Assembly (NCBI GenBank): GCA_903933815.1
Contig: CAIZLN010000088.1
Span: forward strand, 1 to 64,000
DNA: 64,000 nucleotides
From: an uncultured Solirubrobacterales bacterium
GTDB lineage: Bacteria; Actinomycetota; Thermoleophilia; Solirubrobacterales; 70-9
Direction: 5' to 3'
Of the stretch, positions 46,875-59,635 are shown piece after piece. The notes beneath the pieces were generated by a model, which was not told the DNA's origin, ran no database searches, and saw nothing but the letters and a program-made list of their open reading frames with translations. Positions within the stretch are counted from its first letter, which is position 1. The number at the start of each line of letters is the position of its first letter. Both the position numbers and the translations under genes were made by a program.

Positions 46875-47996
46875 GTGTGGGTTTCCCTTGTTTCCGCCGA
46901 CCGCATGCGGTCGCTCGAGGGGGTAGAGGTAAACCTGAACCAGAAGGTCACCGCCATCGTTGGTGCAAATGGCGCCGGCAAGACCAATCTGATCGAAGCT
47001 GTCTATTTCGGCCTCACAGGAAAATCTTTCCGAACCGGAGACCGTCGAGATCTGATTCCTTTTGGCTCTTCGTGGGCCCGCTCCAGGGTTGGGACTGAGG
47101 ACGGGGACGGCTTACGGCATGAGTTCATGTCCTCAGTAAGCCGCAGTGAAGGCTCTCGTTTCAACATGGACGGAGCCCCTATTGACAGATACCGGGCGGT
47201 GAACCACAGACCCATGGTCACGGTCTTTTCCCCCGATCGCCTGGAAATAGTCAAGGGACCACCAGCGGGGCGCCGAGCCCACCTCGACGCCTGGGTTGCC
47301 GCCCGCTGGCCTGGGCGAGCAGACACTCGCACCGCCTTCGGGAGGGCACTGGCACAAAGGAACGCTCTTCTGTCAGCAGTAGTAGCCGGCCGTGCTGATC
47401 GAAGCCAATTGGGGGTCTGGAATCGCCAGGTGGCGGAAAGCGGAGCGGAACTGACCCGAGTCAGAGGGGAGGCCGTTGATGCCCTCAGCGAATCCTACGA
47501 GCGCTCCGGGGCGGAACTCGGACTGGAGGGCCTGAACGTACTTTCCTACCGACCCGGCTCAACCGGGGACCCGGAAGAGTTGGAGCGCGGCCTCGAACAA
47601 AGGATTGAAGCCGACCTGCGTCTGGGACGGACAACCTGGGGGCCTCACCACGACGAGCTCCGCCTCGAACTGGATGGGCGTCAACTACGCCGTTTTGGTT
47701 CACAGGGCCAACAGAGACTGGGTCTGCTGGCCCTTTTCTTCGCGGAAAGAGACGCTCTTCTTGAGGGTGGATCCACCCCACCTTTGATGCTCCTTGATGA
47801 TGTAATGAGCGAACTCGACTCCCGCCGGCGTGAGCTGCTGATTGAAAGGCTGCTTGAAGGCGGTCAGAGTGTCATCACGGCAGCCGAGAGCGCGCTGATA
47901 CCCGAACGGGAGGGCCTTGGTGAGATTCCGATCCAGGACCTGCTTGACGAGGCGACCAGCCGCCGGGCAGAAGCGGTGGGGACGGGCCAGGGGTGA
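46875..47996 (+). CDS. recF: DNA replication and repair protein RecF
   Basis: VGANGAGKTNLIEAVYFGLTGKSFRT; GPHHDELRLELDG; LLDDVMSELDSRRRELL; GTG start. Confidence 0.96.
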   Translation: MWVSLVSADRMRSLEGVEVNLNQKVTAIVGANGAGKTNLIEAVYFGLTGKSFRTGDRRDLIPFGSSWARSRVGTEDGDGLRHEFMSSVSRSEGSRFNMDGAPIDRYRAVNHRPMVTVFSPDRLEIVKGPPAGRRAHLDAWVAARWPGRADTRTAFGRALAQRNALLSAVVAGRADRSQLGVWNRQVAESGAELTRVRGEAVDALSESYERSGAELGLEGLNVLSYRPGSTGDPEELERGLEQRIEADLRLGRTTWGPHHDELRLELDGRQLRRFGSQGQQRLGLLALFFAERDALLEGGSTPPLMLLDDVMSELDSRRRELLIERLLEGGQSVITAAESALIPEREGLGEIPIQDLLDEATSRRAEAVGTGQG

Positions 47997-48301
47997 GGGA
48001 TTCACGCGGCAGGAGCCCTCGTCCCGTACCTGTTTCAAAGGCATTGACAGACCTCAAGTTGAAAGTTCAGCCTGAAACCATGCTGGCTGGCGCGCAGGCG
48101 GCCTGGGACGAAGCTGTCGGAGAACGCATAGCTTCGGTGACCGAGGTGGTTGAGGGGGTAGACGGAGTTCTTTACGTGGACTGCAAAAGCTCGGTATGGA
48201 GCCAGGAACTAAGCCTCATGGAGCCGAGACTCAAGGAGATTCTGGCTGCCACCATGGACGGCGAACCGCCTCGAGAGTTGCGTTTCCGCTCCGTTTCCTG
48301 A
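47993..48301 (+). CDS. DUF721/DciA-like protein
   Basis: Position between recF and gyrB; AAWDEAVGERIASVTEVVEGVDGVLYVDCKSSVWSQELSLMEPRL. Confidence 0.85.
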   Translation: MRDSRGRSPRPVPVSKALTDLKLKVQPETMLAGAQAAWDEAVGERIASVTEVVEGVDGVLYVDCKSSVWSQELSLMEPRLKEILAATMDGEPPRELRFRSVS

Positions 48302-48483
48302 GACAAACCCGAACAATTGATTAACACCATTGCAAAAAATGCCTGATTTGCAGGGATTTTCATAATGAGGCCAAGGGTTCAATCCGAACGATACTGGTAT
48401 TATGGGAACCTGAGAAATGGTTTTCCAGGGCTCCCTTCTTTCCGCGTGGTTTGAGCTGCTCGGAGCCATCTACCGGCATTTGA

Positions 48484-50904
<2,421 letters not shown>

Positions 50905-50970
50905 TCCCGGAGCCGCGCCCGCACTGTTTTTCCTGAATCCTCCGCTGCGGCGTAATGGAGGCGAGGTCTG

Positions 50971-53562
50971 ATGGCGCTTGAAGCCCTGACCGGGCACATC
51001 GAAGAGCGCGAGCTCGAACTGGAGATGCGTTCCTCCTACATCGATTACGCGATGAGCGTGATCGTAGGACGAGCGCTGCCCGACGTTCGCGATGGACTGA
51101 AGCCCGTCCACCGGCGGGTTCTCTACGCGATGCATGACCTGGGTCTCCAGCCGAACCGGCCCTACAGAAAGAGCGCCACGATCGTTGGCGAGGTGATGGG
51201 CAAGTACCACCCCCATGGCGACGCTTCGATTTACGACACGCTGGTCAGGATGGCGCAGGATTTCTCACTGCGTTACCCGTTGGCAGACGGCCAGGGCAAC
51301 TTCGGGTCGATCGACGACGATTCGGCCGCCGCGATGCGGTACACGGAGGCGCGGCTCACACGCCTGGCCACGGAGATGCTTCGCGATATCGACTCCGACA
51401 CAGTCGATTTCGGACCGAACTACGACGAGTCACAGCGGGAACCACTCGTCCTGCCATCCCGTTTTCCAAATCTGCTTGTAAACGGGGCGTCCGGCATCGC
51501 GGTAGGGATGGCAACCAACATCCCGCCACACAACTTGCGTGAGGTCGCCGGCGCGGTTGCCGCATTCATCGACGATCCTGAAATCGACCTCGACGGTCTG
51601 ATGAAGCACGTAAATGGCCCGGACTTCCCGGGTGGCGGGATCATGGACCCGAGCAACATTCGCGAGGCCTACGAGACGGGTCGAGGCAGCGTGCGTGTTC
51701 GCGGCAAAGTCCATTCGGAGCCGCTCAAGGGAGGCAAGGATGCCCTGATAGTGACTGAGCTGCCATTCACCGTGAAGAAGGGCGGGGATGCCGGTTTCAT
51801 TGTCAAAATCGCCACCCTGGTCCGGGACAAGAAGCTTGACGGCATCTCTGACCTGCGAGACGAAACCGACCGCACGGGCATGAGAGTTGTGATTGAACTC
51901 AAGCGTGGGGCGGTCCCCAACGTGGTCCTCAACAACCTGTTCAAGAAGACGCAGCTGCAGACTTCATTCGGCATGAACATGGTTTCTCTGGTCGAAGGCG
52001 TTCCCAAGACGCTCGGCTTGCGGGAAATGATCCGGCATTACGTCGAGCATCAGCGGGAGGTCGTGACCCGCCGTACGCAGTTCAGGCTTCGCCGGGCCGA
52101 GGCTCGCGCCCACATCCTCGAAGGATTGCTGATCGCTCTTGACAACCTCGACGCGGTGATCAAGCTGATCAGGTCCTCACCGGACCCTGACACCGCTCGC
52201 GAGGGATTGATAGAGGGCTTTGATCTGTCCCGCGCTCAGGCCCAGGCAATTCTTGACATGCGGCTGCAGCGTCTGACGGCTCTTGAGTCGGACAAGATTC
52301 GGGCCGAGCATGCCGAGCTGATGGATCTGATCACCGAGCTCCGGGCCATTCTCGGCGATGAGAACCGGGTTTACGCGATCGTGCGCGAGGAACTTCTTGA
52401 GTTGACCGAAACCCATGGCGATGAACGACGCACCGCAATTGAACCGTTTGGCGGGGACGTCAATATCGAGGATACGATCGCCGAACAGCAGATGGTGATC
52501 TCGTTGACCAAGTCCGGCTACGTAAAGCGGATTGCGGTCGATTCCTATCGCCAGCAGCATCGCGGTGGCGTCGGAGTGACCGGGATGAACCTCAAGGAGG
52601 GTGACTACATCGAGCATCTTCACATCTGCTCGACGCATGATTACCTCCTCTTCTTCACCAACACAGGCAAGGTCTACCGCAAGAAGGTCTACGAGCTGCC
52701 GGAAGGCCAGCGCACCGCTCGAGGAAGCGCACTGGTCAATCTTCTGCCGCTTCGGGAGGGTGAGCGAGTAATGACGGTGATCCCGACCCGTGAGTTCAAG
52801 GAGAACCGCTACATCGTTTTCGCCACTGCCCAGGGGCAGGTGAAGAAGACGGAGTTCATCGACTACAACACAAGAATCGAAGCCGACGGGATCATTGCCA
52901 TCAAGATCCGGGGGGACGATGAACTGGTGGGTGTTCAGTTGACCTCTGGCGAGGACGACCTCCTTCTGGTTTCCAAGTCAGGTCATGCCAGTCGCTTCAA
53001 CGAGGAGCAGGCGCGTCCGATGGGGCGCGGCACCAGTGGTGTCAAGGGAATGAACGTCAGCCAGAAGGACAACCGTGTGCTCGCCCTCAATGTTGCCCGC
53101 GATGATGCTGAGCTGCTGGTCGTAACCGAAAATGGCTTCGGTAAACGGACTGCACTGTCAGAGTACCCCATCAAAAACCGCGGTACGAAGGGTGTTTTGA
53201 CAGCAAAGCTGACTGAAACCAAGGGTGGCCTTGCCGGGGCCCTGATCGTGCGTGAGCACCAGGACCTGCTTTTCATTACTGAAAACGGAATGGTCCAGCG
53301 CACCTCGGTTGAAGGCATTCGCAAGACGGGGCGCCCGACTCAGGGCGTCAAGGTCATGAATGTGCGGGAAGGGGACCACATCAGTGCCGTTGCTCTCGTG
53401 GTCGAGTCCGATGCGACCGGGGATGAGGATGAACTGATCCCTGCCCAGGAAGGGCTTGATGGCGTGGAAGCAGGCCCTGAGAACCCAGCCGTCGAGGAAG
53501 CTGATTCGACCGTGACTGAAGATGGTGTTCAGGCAGAGGGCGAGACGGAAGCTTCGGGGTAG
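50971..53562 (+). CDS. gyrA: DNA gyrase subunit A
   Basis: [45 protein letters not shown]-terminal beta-pinwheel blades. Confidence 0.97.
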   Translation: MALEALTGHIEERELELEMRSSYIDYAMSVIVGRALPDVRDGLKPVHRRVLYAMHDLGLQPNRPYRKSATIVGEVMGKYHPHGDASIYDTLVRMAQDFSLRYPLADGQGNFGSIDDDSAAAMRYTEARLTRLATEMLRDIDSDTVDFGPNYDESQREPLVLPSRFPNLLVNGASGIAVGMATNIPPHNLREVAGAVAAFIDDPEIDLDGLMKHVNGPDFPGGGIMDPSNIREAYETGRGSVRVRGKVHSEPLKGGKDALIVTELPFTVKKGGDAGFIVKIATLVRDKKLDGISDLRDETDRTGMRVVIELKRGAVPNVVLNNLFKKTQLQTSFGMNMVSLVEGVPKTLGLREMIRHYVEHQREVVTRRTQFRLRRAEARAHILEGLLIALDNLDAVIKLIRSSPDPDTAREGLIEGFDLSRAQAQAILDMRLQRLTALESDKIRAEHAELMDLITELRAILGDENRVYAIVREELLELTETHGDERRTAIEPFGGDVNIEDTIAEQQMVISLTKSGYVKRIAVDSYRQQHRGGVGVTGMNLKEGDYIEHLHICSTHDYLLFFTNTGKVYRKKVYELPEGQRTARGSALVNLLPLREGERVMTVIPTREFKENRYIVFATAQGQVKKTEFIDYNTRIEADGIIAIKIRGDDELVGVQLTSGEDDLLLVSKSGHASRFNEEQARPMGRGTSGVKGMNVSQKDNRVLALNVARDDAELLVVTENGFGKRTALSEYPIKNRGTKGVLTAKLTETKGGLAGALIVREHQDLLFITENGMVQRTSVEGIRKTGRPTQGVKVMNVREGDHISAVALVVESDATGDEDELIPAQEGLDGVEAGPENPAVEEADSTVTEDGVQAEGETEASG

Positions 53563-54419
53563 GACCCGAGAACTCGCACGGACCCCGCTTTCAATCGCAG
53601 TCCGGCGAGCGCTTCAGCAACAGCTGGATCCGTGTCTCGGCCTTCGACATCGATGAAGAAAAGGTAACGGCCGAGCTTGCGGCGCTGAGGTCGTGACTCA
53701 ATCCGGACCAGGTTGATCTGACGCCGGGAAAACTCCAGCAGCGCCTCAACCAGTGCTCCCGGGTGGTCCTCCCCGAGCTCTGAGAAGACAACCGTTGTCT
53801 TCCAGCCGGCTTCCGATGAACCACCGGGAAGGGGAAATCCGGCAGTCGGGTCAGGGGACTCGGCCCCTGCTGGAGCCAGCCACACAAACCGGGTCAGGTT
53901 GCCGGGCTCGTCTTCGATCCCCTCGCGCATCACAGCGCAGCCGTAGATCGAAGCTGCAGTTGCCGGCCCGAGTGCGGCGAGGCCGTCGCCACCAAGGCTG
54001 ACCTGACGGACTGCGGAGCTCGTGCTGTCGGCCACTCGAAGCTCCGCATCGGGCAGCTCTTCCCGAAGGAACCGCGCACATTGCGCCAGCGGTTGAGGGT
54101 GCGAGATTACGACGGTGATCCGGTCCAACGGAATCGGGTGGGCGGCAATCAATGCCGAACGAACTTCGTGGACGTACTCACCGATGATCCTGACCGAGTC
54201 TGCGCAGGCAATGAGGCCGTCCATTGTGCCTCGTACCGATCCCTCGATCGAGTTTTCGATCGGCACCATGGCCCGGTCGGCGCGGCCCTGGCCGATTGAA
54301 TCAATCGCTTCGAGAATCGTGTCGCAGGGGACCGGCTCGTACCCCACGCCCCCAAACCCGCTGGAGCGCACGGCATCCTCGCTGAAAGTTCCTGCCGGAC
54401 CTAGGTAGGCGACTCTCAA
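53529..54419 (-). CDS. pheA: Prephenate dehydratase
   Basis: [30 protein letters not shown] domain segment [25 protein letters not shown]. Confidence 0.95.
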   Translation of the reverse strand: MRVAYLGPAGTFSEDAVRSSGFGGVGYEPVPCDTILEAIDSIGQGRADRAMVPIENSIEGSVRGTMDGLIACADSVRIIGEYVHEVRSALIAAHPIPLDRITVVISHPQPLAQCARFLREELPDAELRVADSTSSAVRQVSLGGDGLAALGPATAASIYGCAVMREGIEDEPGNLTRFVWLAPAGAESPDPTAGFPLPGGSSEAGWKTTVVFSELGEDHPGALVEALLEFSRRQINLVRIESRPQRRKLGRYLFFIDVEGRDTDPAVAEALAGLRLKAGSVRVLGSYPEASVSPSA

Positions 54420-54423
54420 GGTC

Positions 54424-55533
54424 CTACTCGAATGAGACGGTGTAAGTCGCCTCGTTGTTGTCGAGGACCAGCTCTCCAGGGACCGGAGCCACCGTTACGG
54501 TAATCGTGACCTCGCCAGCCGGCGCCGGAGTCAGCAGTATCGAAGCTGTCCCCGTCTCACCCACGGCCAGAGAGGGGATGGCCTGCTCAAGCCCGCTTCC
54601 CCCGTCGACCGAGATCGAAACCGAAATGTCAATCTCGTCGGATTCCCCCTGGTTGGTCACTTCGACGTCCACCACCGGCTCCGTTCCGGCAGGAATGACC
54701 GTAGAAACTTCGGGGTCCAGCGATACCCCGCCGATTGAGACTGCCGCCAGCCCGGTGCCGTGCACGCCACCGTCAGCCGCAGGACGTGGCCCGCCACCGA
54801 CGGCGCCGAGAGCGGCGTCAAGGTTTTCGGGGTCACCCCAGAAGATTGCATCAGGCACAAAGGTGCTTCGAGACATCTCGGGTGCGTTGGCACCGTTGTT
54901 TGCGATCGCGTTGTCGATCGAGTGCCTGGTGACCTGGTTGTAGAGCACGTCCGCCGCTGCAAGCACGCCGATCTGGCTGGAGATCTGCTTGATCGCCGCC
55001 TCCCGGCCCTCATCTCCAAGGGCGGTCGGCATACGGGCTGCGATCGTCTCCATCGCCCCGGCCCGCAGCTGGTAGGCAAGCTTCAGTGTCTGCTGCGCTG
55101 ATTCCATGTCGCCGGGCGTACTCAGTTTTTCGACTCTGCTGAGGAAGCCGTCCATCGCCCCGCGGTCGGATTCGATCTCACCGGTGAACTCGGTGACCGA
55201 GATCTCTCCCGGATCCTCGAGGAGTCCGAAAAAGGATCCGCTGAGAGTGTTTGTCTCATCAACAACCTGTGTCACATTTGAGGCGTAGTCCTCGAGCGAA
55301 CGATTCTTGCGCGCGTCGAGACAGCCTTTTGCTCCGACGACAAGAAGGATCAGTATGAGCAGCCCTACGCCGAGGGCTATGCCTCTTCGGATAAGCAGCT
55401 GCTTGTTTTCCCCGGCGCTATGGCGACCACCGCCACGACCACCACCACCACTGCGCATGGCCTGGGTCCGCTGTTCGGGAGCCTCCGGGGGCGGTGGCTG
55501 GTCGAACTCGTCGTTGGAATCTGGGGAATCCAT
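54424..55533 (-). CDS. Single-pass membrane protein with extracellular helical and CARDB-like domains
   Basis: Pro/Gly-rich N-terminus, one TM helix, C-terminal VDVEVTNQGESDEIDISVSISVDGG. Confidence 0.7.
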   Translation of the reverse strand: MDSPDSNDEFDQPPPPEAPEQRTQAMRSGGGGRGGGRHSAGENKQLLIRRGIALGVGLLILILLVVGAKGCLDARKNRSLEDYASNVTQVVDETNTLSGSFFGLLEDPGEISVTEFTGEIESDRGAMDGFLSRVEKLSTPGDMESAQQTLKLAYQLRAGAMETIAARMPTALGDEGREAAIKQISSQIGVLAAADVLYNQVTRHSIDNAIANNGANAPEMSRSTFVPDAIFWGDPENLDAALGAVGGGPRPAADGGVHGTGLAAVSIGGVSLDPEVSTVIPAGTEPVVDVEVTNQGESDEIDISVSISVDGGSGLEQAIPSLAVGETGTASILLTPAPAGEVTITVTVAPVPGELVLDNNEATYTVSFE

Positions 55534-55667
55534 AAAGGGGGCTGCCGTAGGGGGTTCGGCGGAGCCAATCTATCCCCTTCCCGCCTCAATGGGCTTTTCA
55601 GCCCCTGGTATGCGAAATGTCGCCCAACCGCAGGTTTAGCGCCTGACTGGCCGAACTTCAACAGGAG

Positions 55668-57230
55668 ATGATCGGAACGACGGTGATGCAACGCTTTGAA
55701 ATCGACGCCCGCCTCGGCAGCGGGGGCTTCGGGACGGTCTATCGGGCCTGGGACAGAACCCTCGAACGCGATGTCGCCGTGAAGGTGATCGAGACTGACC
55801 GCGGGAGCGGTCCGAGAATCAGGCGTGAGGCCCAGGCAGCGGCGCGGCTCAATCATCCGGGGATAGTCACCCTCTTTGAGTTCACCCATCACGAGTTCGG
55901 CTCTGAGGGTGGCCGCGCCTTTCTTGTCAGTGAGCTGGTCGAGGGCGACACCGTCAGGGATCTGATTGATCGGGACCTGCTCAGCGACCGCGAAATTGCA
56001 GAGATCGGCGCTGACATATGCGAGGCCCTCGATCACGCTCACTCTCGGGGCGTGGTGCACAGGGACATCAAGCCCGGCAACCTCATGTACCCGTTTCGCA
56101 GGAGCGGCGCGAAGCTCATGGATTTCGGCATCGCTCGCCTGACTGACGGTGAAGATCTGACGGCGGCTGGCGATGTAGTCGGCACGCTCTCGTACATGTC
56201 TCCCGAGCAGGCAGAGGGACTCGAGGTGGGCCCGCCCGGAGATGCCTTCTCTCTTTCGCTGACTCTTTTCGAGGCCCTGACGGGTGATAATCCACGCCGC
56301 AAAGCGACCCCCGGCGCTACAGCCCGTGCCCTGACTGAAGATGTTCCGTTGCTGTCCGAGGTGCGCCCGGATCTGCCCGCCTCTTTGACTGATGTGCTCG
56401 ACGGATGCCTCGATAACGATCCAGACCGACGCCCCGGCATCGAAGCCCTGGGCGTCGCCCTGGAGGAGAGCCTTGATCTGCTTGACGACTCTGCCAGGGC
56501 TGGAGTTTCCCGACCCACCGGCCGCCTCGGCCGTCTGTTTCACAGGGGCGATCGGGATCCGGTTCGGGTTGGCTCGGCGGCGGTTGCTGGCGGGATGTGC
56601 GCAACGGCAATGATTCTCACCGGGTCAGCTGACCCGGCCTCGGTCGGAATTCTCTCGCTGGCAGTAGCAATGCTCACCTTGGTGAAAATCCGCCTCGGCT
56701 TCCTGGTCGGCGGGCTGGGCCTGGTGGTCTGGCTGGGATTCATGGCGGGACTGCCCGGCGCGGCCTTCGGAGTCGCCCTGCTCGTCGTGCTGCCCGCATT
56801 TCTGGTGGCCGGCTCGGGTCGGACCCTTGCACTCGGACCACTCGGACCCCTTCTGGGCACCGTCGGACTGGCACCGGCAGTACCGGCTCTGGCGGCCTTT
56901 GCGACCCGCCCACGCGACCGGGCGGTGGTCGCTGTGGCCGGCCTCACCTTGACCTCTCTGGCCGAAGCGGTCACCGGAAAAGGGTTGCTGTTCGGACGCT
57001 TTGCCAACGTCGATGACGGTTGGCAGAGTTCGATCCCTGCATTCCTTACTGACCTCCTCTTTCCGGTGGTCACCTCTTCGACCTACCTGGTCGCACTCGC
57101 CGTCTGGTTGGCCATCGCAGTTCTGCTGGGTGGACTGCTCTCTAGGTTCCGGGATCGCCGTGGAGTGACACAAACCAGGGCGATAAGGCTTGCTGGCGTA
57201 GAATCAGAGCGTGTCCCTAATGCCCAGTGA
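55668..57230 (+). CDS. Serine/threonine protein kinase with polytopic membrane C-terminus
   Basis: GSGGFGTVYRAWD, VAVKVIE, VVHRDIKPGNLM, MDFGIARL, then multiple TM helices. Confidence 0.92.
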   Translation: MIGTTVMQRFEIDARLGSGGFGTVYRAWDRTLERDVAVKVIETDRGSGPRIRREAQAAARLNHPGIVTLFEFTHHEFGSEGGRAFLVSELVEGDTVRDLIDRDLLSDREIAEIGADICEALDHAHSRGVVHRDIKPGNLMYPFRRSGAKLMDFGIARLTDGEDLTAAGDVVGTLSYMSPEQAEGLEVGPPGDAFSLSLTLFEALTGDNPRRKATPGATARALTEDVPLLSEVRPDLPASLTDVLDGCLDNDPDRRPGIEALGVALEESLDLLDDSARAGVSRPTGRLGRLFHRGDRDPVRVGSAAVAGGMCATAMILTGSADPASVGILSLAVAMLTLVKIRLGFLVGGLGLVVWLGFMAGLPGAAFGVALLVVLPAFLVAGSGRTLALGPLGPLLGTVGLAPAVPALAAFATRPRDRAVVAVAGLTLTSLAEAVTGKGLLFGRFANVDDGWQSSIPAFLTDLLFPVVTSSTYLVALAVWLAIAVLLGGLLSRFRDRRGVTQTRAIRLAGVESERVPNAQ

Positions 57231-57260
57231 CCCGTTGACGGGCAGCCGAGGGGAGCGGCC

Positions 57261-58028
57261 GTGAGCCTGTTCCGCAACTTCGAAGCCCGCATCGAAGGCC
57301 TCGTCGAAGGGGTTTTCAGCCGCGCCTTCAGTTCCGAGGTTCAGCCGGTTGAGCTGGCCCGCAAGCTTGCCAAGGAGATGGACTCGCACCAGACCGCGTC
57401 TGTCTCGAGGGTGTACGTGCCCAATGAATACACCGTCCATCTTTCTACCGATGATCGCGAGAAGCTGGGCGGGTATGAACGTTCCCTGGAGCAGGAGCTT
57501 TCGGGGTATCTGCTTGAGCATGCGCGAGCCAGGAGCTACGACCTGTTGACCCGACCTGAGGTCAAGTTCAATACCGACGAACGCCTCAGGCTGGGTGAAT
57601 TCGGGATCCAGACGAGACTCGTCAAGACTCCGGCGCGTGAGGGGGAGAAGCCGCGGCAGGCGGAGGAGGGGCGGACCATGGTCTATTCGGCGCCCCCGAA
57701 ACAGAAGCCAGCCAGCCCCGTGACCTCAGAGCCGACCAACCGCTTGCCGGTCGCAGTGATTGAGACTGACAACCGACGAATTGAAGTGCCAGGATCGCGA
57801 GCCGTTATCGGCCGCTCCGACGACGCGGATTGCGTCTTGCCGGACCCGAACATTTCCCGTCGTCACGCCGAGCTCCGTCGCTCCGCCGATGGCCAGTGGG
57901 AGATAGTGGACATGAAATCCACCAACGGGATCAAGGTCAACGGAAGGCGACTGCCCTCATCCTCTTTGCGCGACGGAGACCAGGTGACACTCGGCACCAC
58001 TACCTTCCGCTTCGTGCTGGAGAGGTAG
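57261..58028 (+). CDS. FhaA-like protein (DUF3662 + FHA domain)
   Basis: N-terminal LFRNFEARIEGLVEGVFSRAFSSEVQPVELARKL; FHA: GRSDDADCVLPDPNISRRHAEL...MKSTNGIKVNG. Confidence 0.94.
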   Translation: MSLFRNFEARIEGLVEGVFSRAFSSEVQPVELARKLAKEMDSHQTASVSRVYVPNEYTVHLSTDDREKLGGYERSLEQELSGYLLEHARARSYDLLTRPEVKFNTDERLRLGEFGIQTRLVKTPAREGEKPRQAEEGRTMVYSAPPKQKPASPVTSEPTNRLPVAVIETDNRRIEVPGSRAVIGRSDDADCVLPDPNISRRHAELRRSADGQWEIVDMKSTNGIKVNGRRLPSSSLRDGDQVTLGTTTFRFVLER

Positions 58029-58042
58029 GGACCGGGACCACT

Positions 58043-58504
58043 GTGGATTTTGAACCGCTCTCGATCGCACTCAAGTTCGCCTTCCTCGGAGTGCTCTACC
58101 TGTTCCTGTTCTGGATAGCCGTTGCAGCCCGCAAGGACCTCCGACGCAACGCCAATGGCGGGTCCGGCGATCAGACCGGAATCAGTTCAGGCGGAGGCAC
58201 CGCCCGCGATGCCTGGCTGATTGTCGAGTCAAGTGACAGCCTGGATCGGGGCAGCAGGTTCGACCTTTTCGGCGGGGTCACCCTCGGGCGGTCGGCAGAT
58301 GCCGACATAGCCTTCACCGACCGTTACGCTTCCGGGATTCATGCGAGGGTCTACCCTCGGGCTGGCCGATACTTCGTCGAAGACATGAACTCGACCAACG
58401 GAACCCTGTTGAACGGCACTCCGGTGAACGGAGAGATCGAGATCCGGGATGGCTCAACCCTGGCGATCGGCGACACTTCCTTTCGCCTCCAGATTGATGA
58501 CTAG
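58043..58504 (+). CDS. FhaB-like TM + FHA domain protein
   Basis: N-terminal TM; TLGRSADADIAFTDRYASGIHARV...DMNSTNGTLLNG; GTG start. Confidence 0.92.
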   Translation: MDFEPLSIALKFAFLGVLYLFLFWIAVAARKDLRRNANGGSGDQTGISSGGGTARDAWLIVESSDSLDRGSRFDLFGGVTLGRSADADIAFTDRYASGIHARVYPRAGRYFVEDMNSTNGTLLNGTPVNGEIEIRDGSTLAIGDTSFRLQIDD

Positions 58505-59635
58505 ATGATCAGGGTCTCACAACACTCAGAACGCACCGATGTCGGCCGCCAGCGGCAGGCAAACGAAGACTCGATGCTTGCGCGGGCACCGCTTTTCGTG
58601 GTCGCTGACGGAATGGGGGGTGCCCAGGCCGGCGAAGTGGCCTCGATGACCGCGGTTCAGGCTTTCAGCAATGGACTGCCGGCCGGCTCACCGGCAGAGG
58701 CACTTGAGGCCTCGATCAGCGTCGCCAACCGAACGATTCACGATCAGGCCCACTCCGATGCCTCGCTTTCGGGAATGGGCACGACCATCACGGCGGTAGC
58801 GGTCGATTCGCAGCGGGAGGAGGTCGTTATCGGCCATGTCGGCGATTCGCGCGCGTACCGCCTGCGTGACGGCATCTTCCAGCGGCTCACACGTGACCAC
58901 TCGCTGGTCGAAGAGATGCGTCGGCGGGGCCAGATCACCGAAGAGCAGGCTGAGGATCATCCCCAGCGTTCGATCATCACCCGGGCACTTGGCCCTGAAC
59001 CGGAGGTTCAGGTTGATGTTCAGGCTGTCCCGGCGGATCCAGGCGACATCTTCATGCTCTGTTCCGACGGCCTGACCACGATGCTCACTGACGAGCGGAT
59101 CCGGACTCTGATCGAAGAGTCACCCAGCCTTGAGGCGGCTACTCGTGCCCTGGTGGACGAGGCCAACATCGCTGGCGGGCGCGACAACATCACCGTCCTG
59201 CTCTTTCAAGTGGAGGATCCGGCGGCACCTCTTCCCCGGATCGATCAGCCGACCTTGATCTCCCGGGCCCGGGGGCACCGGGGCCAACCGGCGGGTGCCC
59301 CGGCGCGCGCGCGTCAGAGTCGAAGGCCCGGGAAAATCCTGCTGCGGACTTTCGCCGGCCTGTTGATCCTGGCCGTGCTGTTCGCCGGGGCGTTTGTAGC
59401 GAGTCGCCAGGTCTGGTTCCTTGGAACCGACGATGCCGGCAGAGTCGCGCTCTATCAGGGCGTGCCTTACGAGCTCCCCTTCGGTGTCCTGCTGTACCAG
59501 CGGAAGTACTCGGCCCCCGTTCAGACCTCGGATCTGGGACCACAACGTCGGGAAGCAGTCACCGGCCACACCTTCCGTTCGCGGGAGGACGCAACTTCCC
59601 TGATCGAAGACATCGAGAGCAACGAGGGCAGATAG
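58505..59635 (+). CDS. PP2C-type serine/threonine phosphatase (PstP-like)
   Basis: NEDSMLARAPLFVVADGMGGAQAGEVAS; GHVGDSRAYRL; LCSDGLTTML; C-terminal TM. Confidence 0.94.
   Translation: MIRVSQHSERTDVGRQRQANEDSMLARAPLFVVADGMGGAQAGEVASMTAVQAFSNGLPAGSPAEALEASISVANRTIHDQAHSDASLSGMGTTITAVAVDSQREEVVIGHVGDSRAYRLRDGIFQRLTRDHSLVEEMRRRGQITEEQAEDHPQRSIITRALGPEPEVQVDVQAVPADPGDIFMLCSDGLTTMLTDERIRTLIEESPSLEAATRALVDEANIAGGRDNITVLLFQVEDPAAPLPRIDQPTLISRARGHRGQPAGAPARARQSRRPGKILLRTFAGLLILAVLFAGAFVASRQVWFLGTDDAGRVALYQGVPYELPFGVLLYQRKYSAPVQTSDLGPQRREAVTGHTFRSREDATSLIEDIESNEGR

Noticed and set aside
55377-56543. 388-aa minus-strand ORF opposite the polytopic kinase
   Set aside because: Antisense shadow of a clear kinase ORF in high-GC DNA; its translation has no recognisable domain
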